Assembly (NCBI GenBank): GCA_002878065.1 | Contig: PNIN01000058.1 | Coordinates: forward strand, 1-37,141 | Length of the DNA: 37,141 nucleotides | Direction: 5' to 3' | From: Calditerrivibrio nitroreducens | GTDB taxonomy: Bacteria > Chrysiogenota > Deferribacteres > Deferribacterales > Calditerrivibrionaceae | Translations under genes and position numbers: made by a program | Notes under the pieces: generated by a model | The model's input: only the letters and a program-made list of their open reading frames with translations | Database searches by the model: none | Told to the model about the DNA's origin: nothing | Part shown: piece by piece, positions 24,487 to 31,680 of the stretch | Numbering within the stretch: position 1 is the first letter of the stretch | Layout: each line of letters begins with the position of its first letter

Positions 24487-26316
24487 ATGATCAAACAGTT
24501 ATATAAGAGACTAAACCCATTTGAGATATTTTTGATATTATCATTACTCCTTGTTCTACTTATTACACTACTTATATATATCGACAAAAAAAGTAGCGAG
24601 AAACTAAACTTTTATGTATTCAAAACACAGGAAAAATCAATACTCAGGCTCATTACTGCTATGGAAGAAGAGCTTGCAAATCTCAATTTATTACTAAACA
24701 GGACTATACAGGATGAGACCAATATATCAAAAATTACAGACAAATTGATAATTATCAGTAATAACAAAACAATTCTGAAAAATTTTTCAGAACAATACGA
24801 AATCCATGAATCTTTCTTTCAAAAATCTGAAGATATTTTTATAGATAACATTGCAGATGTTGATTATCTGGGTTTATACATAAAAAGAGATGATAAAATT
24901 TACATAGCCTTTTCAAATCTCGAAAAAATTATAAGTGAAAATTTATTCAGCGAAAATATCTTCATCACCTACAAAAGCGATAGAATTGTATATGCCTCTG
25001 AGTACAAAGATTTTTTTAACAAAGTCAAAGATGTAAAATCAAAATCTCAGTTTTCTATTATAAGTAACGAAGAAAAATTTGCCATAACCTCAGCGTCCTT
25101 CTACAGAGATTACAAGATATTTATTTATGCCCCCTTCAAATATTACTACACAGGATTTACAGATAAAGATGTAAAAATAGGTTTGTCAGCTTTCATATTA
25201 GGGACGATAATATTGGTGCTTCTGTTTTTGATAAAAAACTCAATAAATAGATTTATTTATGAAAAAGAGAAATTCGAAAAACTATTCCAGCTGGAGCATG
25301 AAAAATTTCAAAGAATCGTTGAGTCAATTGAAGAAGGGGTTGCCCTAATTGATAGGAATTACAACCTCATCTGGGCTAATAGCTATTTAATTAGAAAGAT
25401 ACCAGGTATTAAAAGCGGATTATGTTTTTTGGAGATCACAGGAAAGGGTTCAAAATGTGAGTTTTGCATGTTTGAAAAAGTTTTTGAACAAAAAAGTAGC
25501 TTCAGCATATCTACAACAAACTTTTTAAAAGAATCAAAAGGTCACTTTGAGGTAGTCTGGGCACCTCTTTTTGATGAAAAAGGTGAAGTTACCGCATGTG
25601 TAGAATTAATAAGAGATATAAGCAAAATAAAAGACCTTGAGGCACAACTTATTCAGTCAGAAAAGCTTTCTGCCCTTGGGCTTTTAGCCGGTGGTGTAGC
25701 CCACGAAATAAACAACCCACTTGTTGGGATATTGAATATTTCACAGCTTTTAGCCAGAAGATTTGATAAAAATTCAAAAGAGATGCAAATGCTAAATGTC
25801 ATCATAGAAGCAGGTAAAGAAACCAAAAATATCGTTCAAAATCTCCTGGATTATGCAAGGCAAGGTATAGAAAAGCATGAAGAATTTGATATAAGAGAGT
25901 CTATAGAATTCGCCACAAAAATCTTTGGAAGTAGATTAAAAGCTAAAAAGATAACTCTAGAAAATAGATTATCCCAGCAGATAAAAGTAAAAGCAAGTAA
26001 AGGAAAAATTCACCAGGTATTTCTGAATCTTATGTCCAATGCCATTGATGCGATAACAGATAATGGTGTCATCACCATCGATAGCCTTGAAAAAGATGGC
26101 ATAAAAACAATCATATTCAAAGATAACGGTACCGGCATCAAACCTGAGCATATCGATAAGATCTTTGATCCATTCTTCACTACAAAAGACATTGGCAAAG
26201 GTACAGGGCTTGGATTAGCCGTCATAAGTGGAATTATTCACGACATCGGCTGGGATATTAAAGTATATTCCAAATTTGGAGAGGGAACAGAGTTTCATAT
26301 TATCATAAACCAATAA
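24487..26316 (+). CDS. Membrane PAS sensor histidine kinase (NtrB-like transmitter)
   Basis: About 609 aa. TM1 (~13-33) and TM2 (~228-250) enclose a ~190-residue extracytoplasmic sensor with no family I can name. A PAS domain follows (~270-380) containing KCEFCMF, a Cys-x2-Cys pair (Cys324, Cys327). Then comes a HisKA domain with the phosphorylated His406 in GGVAHEINNPLVGILNISQL, and an ATPase domain with NLMSNAIDAI, DNGTGIKPEHIDKIF and GKGTGLGLAV. No response regulator is adjacent, so it is an orphan kinase whose stimulus is unknown; the Cys pair could make the PAS redox- or metal-responsive. A TTG at 24478 is a possible earlier start. Neither start has a good Shine-Dalgarno. Confidence 0.88.
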   Translation: MIKQLYKRLNPFEIFLILSLLLVLLITLLIYIDKKSSEKLNFYVFKTQEKSILRLITAMEEELANLNLLLNRTIQDETNISKITDKLIIISNNKTILKNFSEQYEIHESFFQKSEDIFIDNIADVDYLGLYIKRDDKIYIAFSNLEKIISENLFSENIFITYKSDRIVYASEYKDFFNKVKDVKSKSQFSIISNEEKFAITSASFYRDYKIFIYAPFKYYYTGFTDKDVKIGLSAFILGTIILVLLFLIKNSINRFIYEKEKFEKLFQLEHEKFQRIVESIEEGVALIDRNYNLIWANSYLIRKIPGIKSGLCFLEITGKGSKCEFCMFEKVFEQKSSFSISTTNFLKESKGHFEVVWAPLFDEKGEVTACVELIRDISKIKDLEAQLIQSEKLSALGLLAGGVAHEINNPLVGILNISQLLARRFDKNSKEMQMLNVIIEAGKETKNIVQNLLDYARQGIEKHEEFDIRESIEFATKIFGSRLKAKKITLENRLSQQIKVKASKGKIHQVFLNLMSNAIDAITDNGVITIDSLEKDGIKTIIFKDNGTGIKPEHIDKIFDPFFTTKDIGKGTGLGLAVISGIIHDIGWDIKVYSKFGEGTEFHIIINQ

Positions 26317-26349
26317 ATATATTATAAATAAAGATTAAATAAAAAAATA

Positions 26350-26378
26350 TTGTTTATTTTATCTAATTTCATTAATAT
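26350..26378 (+). promoter_or_regulatory. Candidate promoter of the envelope operon
   Basis: TTGTTT (26350-26355), a 17-base spacer and TAATAT (26373-26378) lie 31-59 bases before the aminotransferase ATG. Both hexamers are imperfect and the region is very AT-rich, so this is moderate evidence only. Confidence 0.4.
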
Positions 26379-26408
26379 ATTAAGATTTCAACTTATGGAG
26401 GTAATTTT

Positions 26409-27503
26409 ATGATACAGATGTTAGATATAAAAAGAGAATTGGCAGATATAGGTGATGAAATTAAAAAAGAGATAGATAAAAGCCTGAATGCCACCCAATT
26501 TATTCTGGGCCCAAATGTAAAAGAGTTTGAAGAAAGTGCTGCCAAATACCTCGGATGTAAATATGCCATAGGTGTTGCAAGTGGCACAGATGCCCTACAT
26601 CTTGCACTAAAAGCGATAGGTATTAAAGATGGTGATGAAGTGATTACTACTCCATTTACCTTTATAGCCACAGCCGAATCTATAGTTTACTGCGGTGGCA
26701 AACCTGTATTTGTGGATGTGGACGAAGAAACTATGAATATAGACGTAAATCAGATAGAATCAAAAATCACAGATAGGACAAAGGCAATAATTCCAGTACA
26801 CCTTTTTGGTAATCCATGTAATATGGATAAAATTAAGGAAATAGCAAAAAAATATAATCTTAAAATCGTTGAAGATTGTGCCCAGTCATTCGGTGCCACA
26901 TACAGAGGAGTAAAAACAGGTAACATAGGGGACGTGGGGTGTTTCAGCTTTTTCCCAAGCAAGAATCTCGGATGTTATGGTGACGGTGGAATGATTACCA
27001 CAAATGATGAAAATATTTACAAGACTGTTTTAGCCCTAAGAAATCATGGCTCTTACGTAAGATACTACCATGAGATGATTGGATTCAACTCAAGACTGGA
27101 TGATATGCAAGCTGCTATTCTCAAAGTAAAATTGAAATATATAGACAGGTTTAACAATGAAAGAAGATCTGTAGCAAAACTTTACCAGAAAACAATTGGA
27201 AACTGTGTGGGTTATCAGAAAGAGACAGCAAACGGGATAAACGTATTTCACCAGTACACCATCACAAGCGATAAAAGAGATAAAGCAATCGAAGCTTTGA
27301 AGCAGGCTGAGATTGCATCAGCAATCTATTACCCCGTTCCTCTACATCTCCAGAATGCCTTCAAATATTTAGGTTATGTAGAAGGGGATTTTCCTGTGAG
27401 TGAAAAGCTTGCAAAGACAGTTTTTTCCTTACCAATAAATCCATATCTTGAAGAATCTGAAGTGATTATAATAGGAGAAATTGTTAAAAAAGCAATTCAA
27501 TAA
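26409..27503 (+). CDS. DegT/DnrJ/EryC1/StrS-family sugar aminotransferase
   Basis: This 364-aa PLP enzyme transfers an amino group, usually from glutamate, to a keto-sugar nucleotide. The PLP lysine is in FFPSKNLGCYGDGGM (Lys185). ASGTDALHLALKAIG binds the phosphate, and EDCAQSFGATYRG holds the ring-stacking Asp. GGAGG precedes the ATG. It leads an operon of Kdo and lipid A genes, so it may make an amino sugar for LPS. A GnnB-like role in 3-amino lipid A is one idea, but the dehydrogenase partner (GnnA) is not in the window. The exact sugar is not predictable. Confidence 0.9.
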   Translation: MIQMLDIKRELADIGDEIKKEIDKSLNATQFILGPNVKEFEESAAKYLGCKYAIGVASGTDALHLALKAIGIKDGDEVITTPFTFIATAESIVYCGGKPVFVDVDEETMNIDVNQIESKITDRTKAIIPVHLFGNPCNMDKIKEIAKKYNLKIVEDCAQSFGATYRGVKTGNIGDVGCFSFFPSKNLGCYGDGGMITTNDENIYKTVLALRNHGSYVRYYHEMIGFNSRLDDMQAAILKVKLKYIDRFNNERRSVAKLYQKTIGNCVGYQKETANGINVFHQYTITSDKRDKAIEALKQAEIASAIYYPVPLHLQNAFKYLGYVEGDFPVSEKLAKTVFSLPINPYLEESEVIIIGEIVKKAIQ

Positions 27504-28135
27504 TGAAAAGTTTATTGGTGTACATATTTGTTTTAATAACAAAGTTGATATTAAAGACTATAAAATATGAGGTAATTGGTCTAGACAGATATCAGGAATT
27601 AAAAGCCAGCGGTAAGCGCGTCGTATTTGCTATATGGCACGGCCAGCTGGCGCTTTTTTATCCTATGGCACACTACTCAAAATCGTGTGGAATAGTTTCC
27701 CGCAGCAGGGATGGTGAGCTTGCCGCATCAGTAATAAAGCACTTCGGTTTTGCGTCCGTAAGGGGATCATCCTCAAAGGCTGGTGCCATAGCTATAATTG
27801 AGGCAGAAAAGTACATTAAAAATGGGTATGACATAGTGGTGACTGTAGATGGCCCAAAAGGACCACGCTTTTCTGTCAAAAATGGTGCAATATACATTTC
27901 AAGGAGATTCAATTGTCCAATAATTCCTGTAATAGTCTACATAAATAGGTATAAAATGTTTAAAAGCTGGGATAGATTTACCTTTCCTCTACCTTTTGCC
28001 AATATAAAAATTTTCCTTGGTGATCCAATAATACCAAATCCCGATATAAAAAAAGATGAGATAAAAAAAGAGACTGAATCATTAAGAAAAATAATGTTAG
28101 AGATGACAGAAAAGTATGCTAAGTTTTATTTATAA
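27503..28135 (+). CDS. DUF374 family lysophospholipid acyltransferase-like protein
   Basis: This 210-aa membrane-associated protein starts with one hydrophobic helix and shows the DUF374 core: VVFAIWHGQLALFYP (WHG replaces the HxxxxD of PlsC-type enzymes), SRSRDGELAASVIKHFGFAS, VRGSSSKAGAIA and VTVDGPKGPRFSVKNGAIYI. The family is assigned to acyltransferases of the lysophospholipid/lipid A type. The start codon overlaps the aminotransferase stop by one base (TAATG) with no strong Shine-Dalgarno, indicating translational coupling. Position next to waaA and an LpxL-like gene supports a lipid A or envelope lipid role. Confidence 0.85.
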   Translation: MKSLLVYIFVLITKLILKTIKYEVIGLDRYQELKASGKRVVFAIWHGQLALFYPMAHYSKSCGIVSRSRDGELAASVIKHFGFASVRGSSSKAGAIAIIEAEKYIKNGYDIVVTVDGPKGPRFSVKNGAIYISRRFNCPIIPVIVYINRYKMFKSWDRFTFPLPFANIKIFLGDPIIPNPDIKKDEIKKETESLRKIMLEMTEKYAKFYL

Positions 28136-29333
28136 TGTAATTTTACTATTACTAATTCCGATAATCATCCCATTAGGGTATATAATAGCTTACAGAAAAG
28201 GGGAATATAAAGACTATTTTGAGCGCATTGGTTTTATCAAAATAGATAAAACCATAAAAAAATCGATATGGATTCATTGTGCAAGCGTAGGTGAAGTTAG
28301 AAGCATAAAGACTCTATATGGTGCCATAAGAAGAGAATTTCCGGATCTTTCGATCATAATCTCCACCACCACAGCTACGGGAAAAAGAATAGCTATAGAG
28401 GAACTTCAACCTGATCTATCCATTCTTCTACCTATAGAGAATAGATGGGCTATTTCATACCTACTGGACATTTTACAATGTAAATTATTTATAATAGTTG
28501 ACACAGAGATATGGCCAAACCTTATTAATACGGTACACAAAAAAATCCCCTTAATATTGATAAATGGTAGGATTTCCGATAGAAGTTTCAAAAGATATAA
28601 AATGCTAAAATTTATCTTTAAGCCATTACTAAACAAATTTACAAAAATCTTCACTAAAAGTCCCGAAGACACTGATAAATTTAAAGAGCTTTTAAACTCA
28701 GAATATAAACTGGTAACGTTAGGAAACATCAAATTTTTGAACTTTTCCCGCCCCCAAGATCTTGGGATAATACCTCCAAACAAAAGAATATTAGTGGCTG
28801 CAAGTACCCATGAGGGTGAAGAGGAACTGGTAATTGATGCATTTCTGGATATCATCGATTTAGATATATTCGACCAACTAATAATAGCCCCAAGACATCT
28901 AAACAGGATAGACTCAGTAAAAGATTTATGCACCAAAAAAGGCTTAAAAATATGTACCCTTACAAAATACAACTCTGATGTAGATGCCGTAATAGTGGAT
29001 AGATTTGGCTCACTTGAGTATTTGTATTCTCTATCTTTAAAAATCTTTGTTGGTGGTTCGATTGTTAATATAGGTGGTCATAATATTTTTGAAGCTCTTC
29101 AATTTAAGAAAGTTATTGCCATAGGGCCTCATATGCAAAACTTTCAAGAAATCTTTACCCTTGCATTAAAATACAATGTCGTAAAAGTAATAGAAAACAA
29201 GAAAGAACTTATTGACTATCTAAAATCCCAATACAATAATGCTGATTTTGAAAATTTTTTCAAAGCACTTGACTTCTCTTCAAGAGAAAAACTAAAACCG
29301 ATAATTGAGGAGATAAGAGATGCTGTTGATTAA
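28116..29333 (+). CDS. waaA: Kdo transferase (3-deoxy-D-manno-octulosonic acid transferase)
   Basis: WaaA/KdtA transfers Kdo from CMP-Kdo to lipid IVA at the inner membrane. The 405-aa protein has an N-terminal anchor helix, IWIHCASVGEVRSIKTLYGA with the catalytic Glu60, ISTTTATGKRIA, DTEIWPNLI, NGRISDRSFKRY, and the sugar-nucleotide site GGHNIFEALQFKKVIAIGPH then MQNFQEI. The length is slightly below the usual 420-430. It overlaps the DUF374 gene by 20 bp and the LpxL-like gene by 14 bp. It is strong evidence that the cell makes Kdo-containing lipid A. Confidence 0.96.
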   Translation: MLSFIYNVILLLLIPIIIPLGYIIAYRKGEYKDYFERIGFIKIDKTIKKSIWIHCASVGEVRSIKTLYGAIRREFPDLSIIISTTTATGKRIAIEELQPDLSILLPIENRWAISYLLDILQCKLFIIVDTEIWPNLINTVHKKIPLILINGRISDRSFKRYKMLKFIFKPLLNKFTKIFTKSPEDTDKFKELLNSEYKLVTLGNIKFLNFSRPQDLGIIPPNKRILVAASTHEGEEELVIDAFLDIIDLDIFDQLIIAPRHLNRIDSVKDLCTKKGLKICTLTKYNSDVDAVIVDRFGSLEYLYSLSLKIFVGGSIVNIGGHNIFEALQFKKVIAIGPHMQNFQEIFTLALKYNVVKVIENKKELIDYLKSQYNNADFENFFKALDFSSREKLKPIIEEIRDAVD

Positions 29334-30201
29334 AATAATAGTTTTTTTATTAACCAGATGCAATCTTAAAACTCTCCATACGATCGGAAGTTTTTTAGGC
29401 ATAACTATATATTACCTTCTACCCGGAAGAAGAAGAATTGCCAGAAAAAATCTTAGAATAGCATTGGGGGAAAATTTCAATGAAAAGATTCTGAAGGAAA
29501 GTTTTAAAAATAGCTTTAAATCTATGATGGAGATATTTTATACCAACAGAATAGATGAATCATTTATTGCTAAAAATATCAGATTAAACGATCTAACGTA
29601 TCTAAAAGAAGCATTAGAAAAAGGTAAACCTATCTTTTTGATAACAGGCCATATAGGCTCATGGGAGTTTTTGCCAGCAGTATATTCATCAATCACAAAA
29701 GGTAAAATAGCGATTGTTGGAAAATCCACCAGGAGCAAAAAGATAGATGACATCCTCCACAGACTGAGAACTAGGGAAAATATACATTTTATTTCCCATT
29801 CAAACGCAATTGTAAGCATTCAGAGATTTTTCAAAAAAGGGATCCCGGTGGGGGCTTTACTTGATCAGGGTGGACTGGAAAAAAACTGTTTTTTTATAGA
29901 TTTTTTTGGTATAAAAACCACCTTTGTAAAAGGACTACCTATTTATGCATCAAAAATCGGTGCAGTGATACTTATCGGTTTTCTCATAAGGGAAGATGAT
30001 AAATATACCATCAAGATATACCCACCGATTGAACCTGCCGAAACATTGGATCAGGTGGCAGCGGCAGAAAAATTGGCGTACCAGATAAATCAAATTTATG
30101 AAGACATTATAAGGAAATACCCAGAACAATGGTTTACATTAAACAAAAGATTTAAAAGAGTTTTGGAGAATGAAAATGGAAAGATCGGTAGTATTTATTG
30201 A
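29320..30201 (+). CDS. LpxL/HtrB-family lipid A acyltransferase
   Basis: This 293-aa protein of the lysophospholipid acyltransferase superfamily adds secondary acyl chains to Kdo-lipid A. It has an N-terminal membrane helix and the catalytic HxxxxE motif in GHIGSWEF (His111, Glu116). PGRRRIARKNLRIAL and PVGALLDQGG are further family sequences, and EDIIRKYPEQWFTLNKRFK is the characteristic C-terminal motif. The position right after waaA matches the pathway order. Whether lauroyl, myristoyl or another chain is used cannot be told. Confidence 0.9.
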   Translation: MLLIKIIVFLLTRCNLKTLHTIGSFLGITIYYLLPGRRRIARKNLRIALGENFNEKILKESFKNSFKSMMEIFYTNRIDESFIAKNIRLNDLTYLKEALEKGKPIFLITGHIGSWEFLPAVYSSITKGKIAIVGKSTRSKKIDDILHRLRTRENIHFISHSNAIVSIQRFFKKGIPVGALLDQGGLEKNCFFIDFFGIKTTFVKGLPIYASKIGAVILIGFLIREDDKYTIKIYPPIEPAETLDQVAAAEKLAYQINQIYEDIIRKYPEQWFTLNKRFKRVLENENGKIGSIY

Positions 30202-30754
30202 TAGAGACGGCACTATAAATGAAGAGGCAGGCTACATCAATCATATTGATAGCTTTAGAATCTTCGATTTTGTACCCCAGGCGATAAGACTTTTGAATAT
30301 CCACAACATATTAGCAATCATTGTAACCAACCAGGGGGGAATAGCAAGGAACTATTTTTCTGAAGACCTTGTAAAAGAGATACACAAAAAAATGGCTAAT
30401 GACTTAAACAATAAAGGTGCAATTTTAGATGGAATCTATTACTGCCCCCACTATCCTAAAGCCAAACATCCATTATATGGGATAGATTGTGATTGCAGAA
30501 AGCCAAAAGATGGACTGATAAAACAGGCTTTTAGAGATTTTCAGATCGATAAAAATCGAATGTTTGTCGTTGGAGACAAATGGACTGATGTGGAACTTGG
30601 AGAAAAGATAGGTGCAAAAAAGATACTTGTAAGAACAGGTTATGGAAAAGGTGAGATTTTATCCAATCAAAATAATCCCATCCAACCAGACATAATAACT
30701 GAAAACCTACTTTATGCTGTGTATGAAATCTTAAGCATCTTAAAGAATAATTAA
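30176..30754 (+). CDS. gmhB: D-glycero-manno-heptose 1,7-bisphosphate 7-phosphatase (GmhB-like)
   Basis: This HAD-superfamily phosphatase, about 192 aa, has the nucleophile motif FIDRDGTINEEAGY (Asp9, Asp11) and the zinc loop CPHYP...DCDCRKP typical of GmhB. VTNQGGIARNYF and VGDKWTDVELGEKIGAKKIL give the later HAD motifs. The enzyme makes heptose 1-phosphate for the LPS inner core. I start it at the ATG at 30176, 7 bases after GGAG (30165-30168); the ATG at 30170 is too close to that site. It overlaps the acyltransferase gene by 26 bp and ends the operon. Histidinol-phosphate phosphatase is a related alternative. Confidence 0.9.
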   Translation: MERSVVFIDRDGTINEEAGYINHIDSFRIFDFVPQAIRLLNIHNILAIIVTNQGGIARNYFSEDLVKEIHKKMANDLNNKGAILDGIYYCPHYPKAKHPLYGIDCDCRKPKDGLIKQAFRDFQIDKNRMFVVGDKWTDVELGEKIGAKKILVRTGYGKGEILSNQNNPIQPDIITENLLYAVYEILSILKNN

Positions 30755-30872
30755 AAAATTCTCTTTTTAGAGCATAAAAAATATTTCAAATTTAAATAAA
30801 AAAACTTTTATTTCTTAACTTTTATTTATAGTTAATTAAAGAAACTTAAAATCACCTTACAAGGAGGACTTA

Positions 30873-31673
30873 ATGTCAAAAATATTAAAAGCTTCTTTAG
30901 TGATAATCATATCTTTTTTTCTTTCCCTCGAGCTATATGCAACCACAGAAAAAGATATTATGCAAACGCAGAAAGACAGACAAAAAACAAAAAATGAATA
31001 CTCTTATGAACAAATGGTTTTGGTCAATTCTGATGAAAGTAAAGAAGTAAGGCAGGTTATACGCAAAGTTAAAGAAGTTGGCAACGATTTGCATAAAGCA
31101 ATTGTTACTTTTCTTTCTCCAGCAGATATAAAAGGAACAGCCCTACTCACCTGGGAACAAAAAGACAGAGATGATGATCAATGGCTTTACATGCCCAATT
31201 TAGGAAAAATGCAAAGAATTGCAAAAGGGAGCAAGAAAAACTACTTTATGGGTACTGATTTCACCTACGAAGATATGACTAGTGAAGATATTAATAATTT
31301 TAACTATACAATATTAAGAAAAGAGAATAAACAAGGTAAAGACTGTTGGGTAATTGAGGCAACTCCAGTTGCAAATTATTCAAAAGATACCGCCTATTCA
31401 AAAAGAATCTTATGGGTTTCAAAAGATGTATATGTTACTGTTCAAATAGAATTTTATGATAGAAAGGGAGAACTAATTAAAACTCAGATGTCATCTGATT
31501 TTAAAAATATCGGAGGAACTATCTGGAGGGCAGAAAAAACTATAATGAATAACTTTAAAGAAAAACATAAGACTCTTATAAAAACTATTAAAATAGATGC
31601 CTCAACAAACATTGATGAAGAAAGTTTTACAGAAAGATTTATTTTGAAAGGATTACATACTGAGCTAAAGTAG
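30873..31673 (+). CDS. LolA-like outer-membrane lipoprotein-sorting family periplasmic protein
   Basis: This 266-aa protein has a Sec signal peptide of about 23 residues ending LYA, then the body of the COG2834-type family paired with RND exporters: QDRDDDQ-like KDRDDDQWLYMPNLGKMQRI, KGSKKNYFMGTDFTYEDM and GKDCWVIEATPV are characteristic. These proteins are beta-sheet lipid or lipoprotein carriers in the periplasm. AAGGAGGA precedes the ATG. The RND gene follows after 7 bp, so the pair likely moves a lipid or lipoprotein out of the inner membrane. The upstream 118-bp gap (30755-30872) is extremely AT-rich; I see no gene or firm promoter in it. Confidence 0.85.
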   Translation: MSKILKASLVIIISFFLSLELYATTEKDIMQTQKDRQKTKNEYSYEQMVLVNSDESKEVRQVIRKVKEVGNDLHKAIVTFLSPADIKGTALLTWEQKDRDDDQWLYMPNLGKMQRIAKGSKKNYFMGTDFTYEDMTSEDINNFNYTILRKENKQGKDCWVIEATPVANYSKDTAYSKRILWVSKDVYVTVQIEFYDRKGELIKTQMSSDFKNIGGTIWRAEKTIMNNFKEKHKTLIKTIKIDASTNIDEESFTERFILKGLHTELK

Positions 31674-31680
31674 GCAAAAG

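Noticed and set aside
28406..28972. 188-aa minus-strand open frame
   Set aside because: It lies entirely inside waaA on the opposite strand and resembles no protein family.
30755..30872. Possible terminator (CTCT/AGAG hairpin at 30761-30772) and promoter after gmhB
   Set aside because: The stem has only four pairs and the region is so AT-rich that hexamer matches are not informative.
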